Part shown: positions 8,583 through 15,833 of the stretch, one piece after another | Layout: every line of letters begins with the position of its first letter | Numbering within the stretch: the first letter of the stretch is position 1 | NCBI GenBank assembly: GCA_044871085.1 | Contig: JBIOZI010000299.1 | Location: forward strand, 1-22,796 | Direction of reading: 5' to 3' | Origin: CADEED01 sp044871085 | GTDB taxonomy: Bacteria > Pseudomonadota > Gammaproteobacteria > Steroidobacterales > Steroidobacteraceae | Length of the DNA stretch: 22,796 nt | The notes under the pieces: model-generated | The model's input: only the letters and a program-made list of their open reading frames with translations | Database searches by the model: none | What the model was told of the DNA's origin: nothing | Position numbers and translations under genes: made by a program

Positions 8583-9637
8583 AAGCAACCATCGCGGTCA
8601 TCGCGGGCGATGGAATCGGCCCGGAAGTCGTCGCGGAAGGCGTTCGCGTCCTCGAAAGTGTCGCCAGGCGCTTCGGGCACGAATTCACGCTCGACACCCA
8701 GCCGTTCGGCGGTATCGCCATCGATCTGACCGGCGATCCTTTGCCCGAGCCCACCCTCGCCGCCTGTCGCGCGGCCGACGCGGTGTTGCTGGGCGCCATC
8801 GGCGGCCCGAAGTGGGGACCGTCCGCCGCCGTACGACCCGAACAGGGGCTGTTGCGACTGCGACGCGAGCTCGGTGTGTATGCGAACCTGCGCCCCGTCG
8901 CTCTGCATCCGGCGCTGCGCGACGCCTCGGTGCTCAAACCCGAAGTGCTCGATGGCGTCGACCTCATCTTCGTCCGCGAGCTCACCGGCGGCATCTACTT
9001 CGGTGAGAAGAAGCGGGACGCCGTCAGCGCCAGCGACCTGTGCACCTATTCGGTCACCGAGATCGAACGCATCACCCGCGTCGCCGGCCGGCTCGCCATG
9101 CGCCGGCGGCACAAGATCGTTTCGATCGACAAGTCGAACGTCCTGGAAACTTCGCGGCTGTGGCGCGAGGTGAGTGAGTACGTGATCAAGCGCGAATATC
9201 CCGACGTCAGCATCGAGCACATGCTGGTGGACTCGGCCGCCATGCACCTGCTCAAGCGCCCGCGCGACTTCGACGTCCTGCTCACCGAAAACATGTTCGG
9301 CGACATCCTCACCGACGAGGCGGCGATGCTCGCGAGCTCGCTCGGGGTACTGCCCTCCGCGTCGCTCGGCGCGGACCGCCGCGGCGTCTACGAGCCGATT
9401 CATGGATCGGCCCCGGACATTGCCGGCAAGGGCATCGCCAATCCCATCGGTACCATCCTCAGCGTCGCGATGCTGCTGCGCTACTCGCTCGGGCTCGAGC
9501 GCGAGGCGGACGCGGTGGAGCAGGCCGTGGACCGTTGCATCGCCAACGGCGCCCGTACCGCCGACATCGCCGAGCACGGCCGCCCGGCAATGACCACCAG
9601 GCGCATGGGCGACGCGATCCTCGCCGCCCTCGGCTGA
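8579..9637 (+). CDS. leuB: 3-isopropylmalate dehydrogenase
   Basis: LeuB oxidises and decarboxylates 3-isopropylmalate with NAD+ and a divalent metal to give 2-oxoisocaproate, the substrate for IlvE. The 352 residues begin IAVIAGDGIGPEVV and include the NAD-side motif GSAPDIAGKGIANP near residue 275, plus the conserved ENMFGDILTDEA metal-site segment. The GTG start is embedded in the leuD stop (GTGA overlap), typical of translational coupling; the family normally begins at this point. It is the last gene of the operon. No clear Rho-independent terminator follows: the nearest hairpin, at 9800-9819, lacks a T run. Confidence 0.96.
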   Translation: MKATIAVIAGDGIGPEVVAEGVRVLESVARRFGHEFTLDTQPFGGIAIDLTGDPLPEPTLAACRAADAVLLGAIGGPKWGPSAAVRPEQGLLRLRRELGVYANLRPVALHPALRDASVLKPEVLDGVDLIFVRELTGGIYFGEKKRDAVSASDLCTYSVTEIERITRVAGRLAMRRRHKIVSIDKSNVLETSRLWREVSEYVIKREYPDVSIEHMLVDSAAMHLLKRPRDFDVLLTENMFGDILTDEAAMLASSLGVLPSASLGADRRGVYEPIHGSAPDIAGKGIANPIGTILSVAMLLRYSLGLEREADAVEQAVDRCIANGARTADIAEHGRPAMTTRRMGDAILAALG

Positions 9638-9899
9638 CCTGCCGAAGATCGACGCGGCGACCTGGCCACACGTGCAGGCCGTCATCCAGCGCGCATTCGT
9701 CATGGCCGGTCGCAGCAGGACGAGAAGGCGGCGCTCGCAGGCGTCGAGCACCTGCGCGTGTTGGCTTCTCGCCGCCCGTGTCGTGCTGCACGTGCGCTCC
9801 TGTCGGCCGATTCCGACAGCGCGGCGACCGTGAATTGATCCGTGTTCCACCTAGAAACCGCCCATCGCAGCGCACACAGTTTCGTAGCGCGGGATTTCT

Positions 9900-9913
9900 T
9901 CACACGAATGTGA
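9900..9913. promoter_or_regulatory. inverted repeat, possible LysR-type operator
   Basis: TCACA at 9900-9904 and TGTGA at 9909-9913 are perfect inverted arms with a CGAA spacer, in the AT-richer part of the intergenic region about 140 bases before the LysR start. LysR-family sites are often short interrupted dyads of about this size, and autoregulation is common. The half-sites are in the reverse order of a CRP site. This is a candidate only. Confidence 0.25.
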
Positions 9914-10027
9914 TATCAGTTAGACCGCACGCCACGACGCCTCGCGGACCCACACGGATTAGTTAGGCACGCGACCCCGGCGACCCGTGGCGACTGCACA
10001 GGGAGTAGATAGGCACACCAATCCCCG

Positions 10028-10041
10028 GCCCGGTGCCGGGC
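10028..10041 (+). repeat. hairpin just before the LysR start
   Basis: GCCCGG-TG-CCGGGC is a perfect inverted repeat ending at the AGGG that probably serves as the ribosome site. In RNA it would need a larger loop or fewer pairs than the DNA dyad shows. It might restrain translation of the regulator, or may be chance in GC-rich DNA. Confidence 0.3.
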
Positions 10042-10054
10042 AGGGATGACATGG

Positions 10055-11140
10055 ATGATCATCTCCGATATATTTTTGTTCGTTCGCATCGCCGAGACGC
10101 TGAGCTTCAAGGAAGCGGCGGAGCACCTGGGGATGTCTCGCTCGCAGGTCAGCAAGCGCATCGCAGCGCTCGAGGACGACCTCGGCACGCGCCTCATCTA
10201 CCGCAGTCCGCGCAGCATCAGCCTCACCAGCGCCGGCGAGACGCTGCTGCGCTACTACCGGCAGATCTTCGACACGATGGAACAGGCGCGGTCGGCGCTC
10301 GAGAACCTCAGCAAGACCTGCAGCGGCCGCCTGCGTTTCAGCATGCCCACCTGCCTCGCCACGGCGCTGCTGCCGCGCCTGCACGGGGAGTTCCTGCCGC
10401 GCCACCCGAACGTGGTGCTGGACGCGCATGCATCCGATGCGTGCGTGGACATCGTGTCCGGGGGATACGACGTCGTGATCCGCATCGCCCAGCGGATGTG
10501 CGATTCGACCCTGACGGCGCGCCGCCTGGCCACCTCGCCGCTGGTCATCGCCGCGGCACCGACCTACCTGGCGCGGCATGGCGTGCCGCTGCACCCCTCC
10601 GACCTCACCCGCCATCATTGCCTCGGCCTGCAGTCCGCCAAGCAGAGTGGCGCCGCCTGGCAGTTCCATCGCGGCGAGGATCGCTTCAGCGTGCCGGTGA
10701 ACCTCACCACGGTTTCCGATACCAACCTGGCACTGGTTCCCGCGGCCGCCGCCGGCCTCGGCTTCGTCTACCTACCCATGGTGAGCGTGGCGCGCGAGCT
10801 GCGCCAGGGACGCCTCCAGCCGGTCCTCACGGAGTTCTGCCGCGGCCCCGACTGGGGCATTCACGCGGTACATGCCGGCCGCACGCCGAGCCGCAACGCG
10901 GCCGCGCTCATCGAGTTCGTGCGCGAAGCGATCACCACGCTGGACGGCGCGGACGCGCCGCACGCGCCGCACGCGCCGGCAGCCGCGCATCGCGTGCCTG
11001 CGCTCGACGATGCGGCCGTGCGCGCGCTGTGGTCATCGCGGCGTGAGCTCGACGCCGCCGCAGGGTCCGCGGAGCCCGGTTCGGGTCAGGTGAGCTCGGC
11101 CGGCTTCCAGGTCGCGGGGAAGGCCTTGTCGGGCACGTGA
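10055..11140 (+). CDS. LysR-family transcriptional regulator with extended C-terminus
   Basis: Residues 1-60 form the LysR winged helix-turn-helix (FKEAAEHLGMSRSQVSKRIAALEDDLG), followed by a substrate-binding effector domain to about residue 295 (family-typical segments SGGYDVVIRIA and AAAGLGFVYLP). I prefer ATG 10055, with AGGG nine bases upstream; ATG 10046 in the same frame adds three residues. The protein (361 aa) is about 60 residues longer than usual. The tail is Ala/His/Pro-rich with a short HAPHAP repeat, and its last 55 bases overlap the convergent gene. The effector and targets are unknown. The convergent multicopper oxidase cluster is the nearest candidate target, but LysR genes usually regulate divergent neighbours, so this link is weak. 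Confidence 0.9.
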   Translation: MIISDIFLFVRIAETLSFKEAAEHLGMSRSQVSKRIAALEDDLGTRLIYRSPRSISLTSAGETLLRYYRQIFDTMEQARSALENLSKTCSGRLRFSMPTCLATALLPRLHGEFLPRHPNVVLDAHASDACVDIVSGGYDVVIRIAQRMCDSTLTARRLATSPLVIAAAPTYLARHGVPLHPSDLTRHHCLGLQSAKQSGAAWQFHRGEDRFSVPVNLTTVSDTNLALVPAAAAGLGFVYLPMVSVARELRQGRLQPVLTEFCRGPDWGIHAVHAGRTPSRNAAALIEFVREAITTLDGADAPHAPHAPAAAHRVPALDDAAVRALWSSRRELDAAAGSAEPGSGQVSSAGFQVAGKALSGT

Positions 11141-12036
11141 CGCCGGTCGTTGGTCTTGCGGATCATGCGCACCAGCTCGAGCGGCTGTGAGGGCAACGCG
11201 CGAGTACCCGCGGCCTGTGTCGTCGCCACCAGCGCCTGCGCATCCGCCGGCAAAATGCGGGTGGCGCAGCGATTGACGCTGAGAACCGCGGCTTCTATGA
11301 ATCGCACCGCGCGCGCGTTGGCATCCTCCGGTTTGGCGGTGCCGCCAGCCGCCGGCTTGAGCCACTCGCGATAGAGCGCGCGCGTGCGCAGGTATTCGGC
11401 TTCGTTCAACTCGATGCGCATCATGACGTCGCGCGCCGGATCGCCCTGGGTGGAGAACGAGCGGGCGACGGCATCGGGAATCCTGCCGAAGCGCGCCGTG
11501 CCGCCCTGCTGCACGGTACCGAGCGCGTCGAGCTGCGGCTTACTGCCATCGAGCGTCGTCCACATCACGAACGCGGCGCCTTCGCCCGCGGTCGCCGCGC
11601 GCGCGGCGAACGTCAGGAAGTAGCGATGCGTCTGCACCCGGGTCCAGTAACCCTGGGAGCCGGCCGTCATGCTCGTCGGCCGCGCGGTGAACGAGTCGTC
11701 GCTGTGCGCCGTGATCTCCCAGCTCGTCGTCCCCGCGCCGAACAGGTCGTTGCCACGGGGCGTCTCGAAGTCGATGCGCCGCGGATCCTGCGGCGGCGCC
11801 AGGCGATAGCTCACCTGCGCGGCAATGTCGCCCGGATTTCCCTCGTTACCGGCACCGCTGAGCACATTCGCCCAGCCATCGGAGGTGAAGGTGACCAGCC
11901 CCGCGCTGCTGGCACTGGCATCCGCGAGCTTCCAGGTGCCCACGACTTCGAGAGGGCAACCGCCGAGCGCCCACGATGTCGCTGCCAGCAGCGGCAGCGA
12001 CATCGTTGCGCGACGCGTCTTCGTGCGAGCGCCCAT
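11086..12036 (-). CDS. secreted or lipid-anchored protein of unknown function with lipocalin-like start
   Basis: A 316-residue protein not recognised as a named family. The N-terminus has basic residues, a hydrophobic stretch and ALGGC at 23-27, so it could be a lipoprotein signal (C27) or an ordinary signal peptide. Residues 31-130 begin VVGTWKLADA and resemble the opening strand of lipocalin-like domains. Residues 137-310 match the 241-residue protein encoded upstream: FVM, FG.(V/I)P, an NRC at 255-257 and RHVPDKAFP at 300-307. The start ATG 12036 lies six bases after the preceding small frame; an internal ATG at 12003 is also possible. Last gene of the oxidase cluster, overlapping the LysR gene by 55 bases at its 3' end. 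Periplasmic location is inferred. Confidence 0.8.
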   Translation of the reverse strand: MGARTKTRRATMSLPLLAATSWALGGCPLEVVGTWKLADASASSAGLVTFTSDGWANVLSGAGNEGNPGDIAAQVSYRLAPPQDPRRIDFETPRGNDLFGAGTTSWEITAHSDDSFTARPTSMTAGSQGYWTRVQTHRYFLTFAARAATAGEGAAFVMWTTLDGSKPQLDALGTVQQGGTARFGRIPDAVARSFSTQGDPARDVMMRIELNEAEYLRTRALYREWLKPAAGGTAKPEDANARAVRFIEAAVLSVNRCATRILPADAQALVATTQAAGTRALPSQPLELVRMIRKTNDRRHVPDKAFPATWKPAELT

Positions 12037-12042
12037 GCGCCG

Positions 12043-12255
12043 CTACGACGATTGCTGGGTGGGATCCGGCTTGTCGACGTCCTCGGCCAACAGCGTCCAG
12101 CTCACCGACCTGGCTTCGGCGTCGTTCGGGAAGCGATCCCCGGGCCGGAAGAACACCACCAGCGGTATGCGGCTGCTCGAAACATAGGGCCCGGCCTGGC
12201 GCACCGAGTCGCCGGAGCGGCCGCCGGCGGCGATGGGGGCTGACGATTCTGGCAT
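12043..12255 (-). CDS. small hypothetical protein, 70 aa
   Basis: Reads MPESSAPIAAGG at the start and ends DPTQQSS. A strong GGAGGAG ribosome site precedes the ATG, and the frame sits neatly between two cluster genes (39 bases after one, six before the next), which supports a real gene. No signal peptide, cysteine or membrane helix is seen. A central PLVVFFRPGDRFPNDAEARSV stretch could form a small beta structure. Family unknown. Confidence 0.65.
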   Translation of the reverse strand: MPESSAPIAAGGRSGDSVRQAGPYVSSSRIPLVVFFRPGDRFPNDAEARSVSWTLLAEDVDKPDPTQQSS

Positions 12256-12294
12256 GTCACTCTCCTCCGTGTTGTTGCATGCGCATCCGTGTGC

Positions 12295-13020
12295 TCAATC
12301 GCGCCGCGAAGTCCGCAGCGGGGCATCAGCCCCCGCCGCCGCGACCAGCGCCTGCGGCATCGCCGCGTCGGACACGTGCCGTGTCGCGTTGCGGCGCCTG
12401 AGCTCAAGGAAATACTCGAAAGGAATCCTCAGGGCGATGTTGTGCTCCGAGATGTTGTCCTGGAGGCCCCAGTCGAGATCGTAGGGCACCATGAACTCAC
12501 GGCAGCGGTTCAACTCCGCGGTGGCCTGCTTGACCAGCAGGATGTTGTCGAGCGCGATATCGGGATAAAGCAGGGCACGCTCGCGCACCCGGCGTTCCCA
12601 GGTGCGCAGCACTCCGAGCACGCGCTCGTACTGCGGTGCCGAGACCTCGAAGCGCAACATCACCCGCGCCGCGTCGTAGCCGGGCTCGGCGAGGAACTGC
12701 TCGTACTCCGCCGCCGGCACCGCGCCGAAGGCCGGCTGGCCGTCCTCGGAGTGAATGCCGAACGCCCCGATGTCCATCGTGTTGGCGCTGCTCTTCATGA
12801 GCATCACGAACGTCGGACCGCTGCGCTCGTAGAAGACGCCGGTGCGTCCCGCCAGCACCACGAAATGACGCTGCGCCGCGGAGGCTTTCCACTGCTCCTC
12901 CTGCGCGCAGGTATCACCCGCGAATCCGGCGCGTGCGCCGATCCCGAGCAGTAACACACAGGTCAGTGCCCGCAATGCCATGCCGTGAACTGCCATTCTT
13001 CGAAACGCTGCGCATCTCAT
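12295..13020 (-). CDS. secreted protein of unknown function, paralogue of the 316-aa protein
   Basis: A 241-residue protein whose N-terminus is a signal peptide: basic residues, then a hydrophobic core ALTCVLLLGIGARAGFA, with cleavage likely after about residue 34. GGAGGA lies just upstream of ATG 13020, and the gap to the SCO gene is 15 bases. From residue 50 on it aligns with residues 137-310 of the 316-residue neighbour: shared FVM (71-73), FG.VP, the RVMLRFEV strand, NRC (171-173) and RHVSDAAMP (214-222). It lacks the other protein's lipocalin-like start. Cys173 is shared by both proteins. I do not recognise the family. The context suggests a periplasmic partner or substrate of the copper oxidase, which is inference. 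Confidence 0.82.
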   Translation of the reverse strand: MRCAAFRRMAVHGMALRALTCVLLLGIGARAGFAGDTCAQEEQWKASAAQRHFVVLAGRTGVFYERSGPTFVMLMKSSANTMDIGAFGIHSEDGQPAFGAVPAAEYEQFLAEPGYDAARVMLRFEVSAPQYERVLGVLRTWERRVRERALLYPDIALDNILLVKQATAELNRCREFMVPYDLDWGLQDNISEHNIALRIPFEYFLELRRRNATRHVSDAAMPQALVAAAGADAPLRTSRRD

Positions 13021-13035
13021 GCGACATCCTCCGGG

Positions 13036-13689
13036 TCAGATCACCTTGCGATAACCGTACTTCGCGACCTCGCGATCGATCTCCTGCTGCAGGCGCTCGT
13101 TGTCGCGCAGCCGCTGCGCCGGTGTCTTCGGCGGATCGGCCCAGGAGATGTGCTGCAGCACGGTGTAGGTGCTCGCCAGCGGTTGCACGTGCACCCAGCG
13201 GTTGATCGCATCGTTGATGATGCGCAGCTGGCCGGCATGACCATCGAGATCGAGGTCGAACTTGATGTGGTCGTGCCGGAACAGCGCGAAGCGCAATGTC
13301 TCGATGTCGTACGGATCTCCCGTGAGGAAGCTCCAGCCCGGCAGCAGCGCACCGTGCATGTCGGCGAACGCCTTCAATGCCGCGGGGTCGTCCTGTTCGG
13401 GCTTGAGACTCACCGAATACATGAACAGATCGCGTCCCATGCGCGGCGCCAGCGCGCGGTGCACTTCCACGAGCCGCGAGGTGATCGCCGGGCACTGGCC
13501 CTCGCAATTCGCGTACATCATGTTGATGACCACCTGTTTGCCCTTCACCAGGTCGTCGTAGAACTTCACCTTCACGTCGTCCTGCGTGCGCAGCGTCACG
13601 TTGGGGATCCGATCGGCCCCGCCGCAGGTCTTGGCGCCCTGCACGCAGGAATTGCCGCCTGAGCCGGTGAACAGTTCGCGGCGGTTCAT
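13036..13689 (-). CDS. SCO1/SenC/PrrC-family copper-binding thioredoxin-fold protein
   Basis: A 217-residue protein with the SCO CxxxC motif as C62 and C66 (NCEGQC) on a thioredoxin-like core, and H151 (DLDGHAG) in the region of the copper-binding histidine of SCO proteins. SCO proteins deliver copper or reduce cysteines, mainly for cytochrome oxidase; here the likely client is the adjacent multicopper oxidase. ATG 13689 overlaps the oxidase TGA (ATGA), with GGAGGG nine bases upstream, so the two are translationally coupled. Odd points: the N-terminus MNRRELFTGSGG lacks the hydrophobic anchor or signal usual in SCO proteins, and carries additional cysteines C15 and C22. The longer frame up to 13716 adds no signal either. 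The fold and motif make the family secure; the function is inferred. Confidence 0.88.
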   Translation of the reverse strand: MNRRELFTGSGGNSCVQGAKTCGGADRIPNVTLRTQDDVKVKFYDDLVKGKQVVINMMYANCEGQCPAITSRLVEVHRALAPRMGRDLFMYSVSLKPEQDDPAALKAFADMHGALLPGWSFLTGDPYDIETLRFALFRHDHIKFDLDLDGHAGQLRIINDAINRWVHVQPLASTYTVLQHISWADPPKTPAQRLRDNERLQQEIDREVAKYGYRKVI

Positions 13690-15605
13690 ACCAGCAGCCC
13701 TCCATTCGCATCCCACTTGTACTGCGGCGGCAGGCCCGCGAGCATGCGCCGGTTGTCGATCTCACGGCGCTTCTGCACGAGCTCCGCCATGGTCGATACG
13801 ATGTCCCAGCGCGCCATCATGAAGTTGTCTTCGTGATTCATGTTGTGGCAGTGGATCAGGTACCGGCCGACGAAATCACGGAAGCGCATGCGCAGCACCA
13901 CGCGGTGTTGCGGCAGCAGTGGATAGACGTCGCGACGGCCCTGCTCTTCCGGCAGCAGCGGCAGGTTCTGGAACACGTCGGGGTTCTGACTCACCCGCAC
14001 GCGCCGCGAGATGACCCGGCCTTCTTCGAAGTGGATGTGCACCGGATGGGTCCAGTTGCCTGCGGCAACGTCGTTGGCCAGCGTCCACTCCTCGGCCGAG
14101 CCCTTGAGCACGGCATGATCGACGCGGTTGTGATCGAACGGCAGCCCATTGATGAGGAACTGTCCGCCAACCAGTGTGAAGTCCCACTGGAACGACGCGG
14201 TCGGCACGATCGCAGCGGGCATCTGGGTCAGCGTGTTCGGAATCGCCGGCGTATCCGGCGGGAACCACGACTCACGGTTGACCACGTCGAACCGCATCAG
14301 CACGTTGCCGATGGGCAGGCCGGGGGCCGGATCGGCCACGACCACGCCGACGTTCTGCGCCGCGTTTTCCTTCAGGTACACCGAGCTGCCCGCCGGGAAG
14401 GCGGAGAAGTCGATGATGATGTCGTAGCGCATGGCGACATGCACGTCGAGCGGCCGGTCCGTGAGGGTGAACGGCGAAGTCGTGAAATTCGCATCCACCG
14501 CGACCACGGTGATGGGTGCCTGCGTGCCATCCGGACGGATGAGGCTCAGGGCCCAGATCTTGGCCGGACCAGTGTTCAGGACGCGGAAGCGGTACTTGCG
14601 GCGCCGCACCTTGAACTTCGGCTGGATCTTGCCGTTGACCACCCACTTGTCGCCGGCCGGAGCGCCGTTGCCGACCACCTGGAACACTTCGTTGCGGCCG
14701 TTCGCGGCGGCGCAGAAGCGCTTGTCGGTGAGGATCAGCGGGATGTCCGTGATGCCGTAGTAGTTCGGCAGGCGCAGCGATCCCGACGTCGGCAGCTCGT
14801 GGCCCGGGTCCTTGGCGTCGTACGCGATGTACATGCCATTGAGGCCGAGATAGTTGTTGTTGGCCGTGAACGCCGCGCGGTGATCGTGGAACCAGAACGT
14901 GTGCATGGCCTCGAGCGGATCACCGATGCCGCCGAAGGCGTCGATGCCGGCATACGCGTTGGCGTAGTGGTTGTCCTTGAACAGCGGTGCGGTGAAGAAA
15001 TCGCCCGCGAAGCCGTCGCTCTCCGAGGCGGTGTGGCCGTTGTGCAGGTGCACCGTGATCTCGGGAACACCGAACGTCGTGTTCTGCGCGCCGTCGGGCA
15101 GATTGTTCACGAAGCGCACGATCGACGGAACGCCGTAGAAATTGAGCGGCGTCGGCGCGGGATAGTGGCCGTTGAAGGTCCACATGTACGACGGCAGCAG
15201 ATCGGAATGGTGCCGGTGCAGCGACGGCGCCGCCCTCATGCGGTAGTGCAGCAGCGGCAGGAACTGCGCCCAGCGCTGGTGACTGGCGCGCGCAGCCTCG
15301 CCGCCGGCGATGTTCGCCGCCTCGGTCGGAAACGGATTCAGCACCTGCGGGATCGCCGGCGGGGGAATCGGCAGGGTATCGCGGAATGGCGTGGTCGCCG
15401 GGCTCGCCGGCGGCGTGATGCCGCAGAGCACGGGCGGAGCCGGCGGCGTGCTGGTGGATTGGGCCAGGGCCGGCTTGCCCGCGAGCAGGGCAGCTCCGGC
15501 GAGGCCGCCGACCTTGAGCACCGTACGCCGGTCAATGCCGGTGGATTGATCGTTCACGGGTTGCGCGGCGGACTCAGTGGTCGGGCCAGATACTTTGCGC
15601 GACAT
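13686..15605 (-). CDS. Tat-exported multicopper oxidase (laccase/CotA-like)
   Basis: A 639-residue cupredoxin-type oxidase. The N-terminus has a twin-arginine signal (DRRTVLKVGG, hydrophobic core, ALAQ cleavage near residue 49), so it would fold around copper before export to the periplasm. Copper ligands are in the expected order: H186 and H188 (HLHNGH), H240 and H242 (WFHDH), the type-1/3 HPVHIHF cluster, then H585-C586-H587 with H591 and M596 (HCHxxxHxxxxM). All three copper centres are therefore complete, with an axial Met. Substrates may be phenols, bilirubin-like compounds or metal ions; no Met-rich insert of CueO type was seen. GGAGG lies just before the ATG at 15605. It heads the tight run of cluster genes, with the SCO gene overlapping its stop. 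Confidence 0.93.
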   Translation of the reverse strand: MSRKVSGPTTESAAQPVNDQSTGIDRRTVLKVGGLAGAALLAGKPALAQSTSTPPAPPVLCGITPPASPATTPFRDTLPIPPPAIPQVLNPFPTEAANIAGGEAARASHQRWAQFLPLLHYRMRAAPSLHRHHSDLLPSYMWTFNGHYPAPTPLNFYGVPSIVRFVNNLPDGAQNTTFGVPEITVHLHNGHTASESDGFAGDFFTAPLFKDNHYANAYAGIDAFGGIGDPLEAMHTFWFHDHRAAFTANNNYLGLNGMYIAYDAKDPGHELPTSGSLRLPNYYGITDIPLILTDKRFCAAANGRNEVFQVVGNGAPAGDKWVVNGKIQPKFKVRRRKYRFRVLNTGPAKIWALSLIRPDGTQAPITVVAVDANFTTSPFTLTDRPLDVHVAMRYDIIIDFSAFPAGSSVYLKENAAQNVGVVVADPAPGLPIGNVLMRFDVVNRESWFPPDTPAIPNTLTQMPAAIVPTASFQWDFTLVGGQFLINGLPFDHNRVDHAVLKGSAEEWTLANDVAAGNWTHPVHIHFEEGRVISRRVRVSQNPDVFQNLPLLPEEQGRRDVYPLLPQHRVVLRMRFRDFVGRYLIHCHNMNHEDNFMMARWDIVSTMAELVQKRREIDNRRMLAGLPPQYKWDANGGLLV

Positions 15606-15784
15606 ATCCCCTCCATAGGAATGATTGGCGGTCGCAGGAGAACGAATCGACGCGCGATCCTATGAACGATGCGGCCGCGAGGGAATGCGTGCGCAGGAAA
15701 CTCAGAATTTCACGCCGGCCATGGCGCGGGCCTGGGGTGGTTAGTTAGATGAGCGCGCAGGAGCCTGTTCGCCCGCGTTTTTTC

Positions 15785-15817
15785 CCGCGCGTCCGCCCGT
15801 CGACAGGGCGCGCGCGG
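15785..15817 (-). other. GC-rich hairpin after the TlpA-like gene
   Basis: CCGCGCG (15785-15791) and CGCGCGG (15811-15817) can pair, with an inner GCCC/GGGC and a seven-base loop. It begins 17 bases past the tlpA-like stop on the minus strand. No T run follows in that direction, so it is not a standard intrinsic terminator; it might help Rho-dependent ending or RNA stability. Confidence 0.3.
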
Positions 15818-15833
15818 ATGCCGGACGCGAAAC

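Larger units (their letters stand above)
9638..10054. other. 417-base region without a recognisable gene
   Basis: The stretch between leuB and the LysR gene holds only short frames with no recognisable family and no convincing ribosome site. It contains a hairpin without T run at 9800-9819 (CTGTCGG/CCGACAG), a 14-base inverted repeat TCACA-CGAA-TGTGA at 9900-9913, and a hairpin at 10028-10041. The second half is visibly less GC-rich than the flanking genes and probably holds the LysR promoter and operator, but I could not fix a -35/-10 pair. Confidence 0.5.

Noticed and set aside
9800..9819. CTGTCGG/CCGACAG hairpin after leuB as operon terminator
   Set aside because: No T run follows, and it lies 160 bases past the stop; not enough to call a terminator.
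9900..9913. CRP binding site
   Set aside because: The arms are TCACA then TGTGA with a 4-base spacer, the reverse of the TGTGA-N6-TCACA order.
10950..10980. Tandem repeat or CRISPR-like element
   Set aside because: Only about three imperfect nine-base units inside the LysR coding frame; no spacers and no array.
13833..15665. 610-codon open frame on the plus strand opposite the multicopper oxidase
   Set aside because: It is antisense to a gene with all copper ligands and a Tat signal; its own translation is low-complexity, rich in Arg, Val and His, with no family motif. Long antisense frames are expected at this GC content.
15777..15817. T6 run next to a GC-rich hairpin, looking like an intrinsic terminator
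   Set aside because: The T run is upstream of the hairpin on the plus strand, and reads as A on the minus strand, so neither direction has the hairpin-then-T order.
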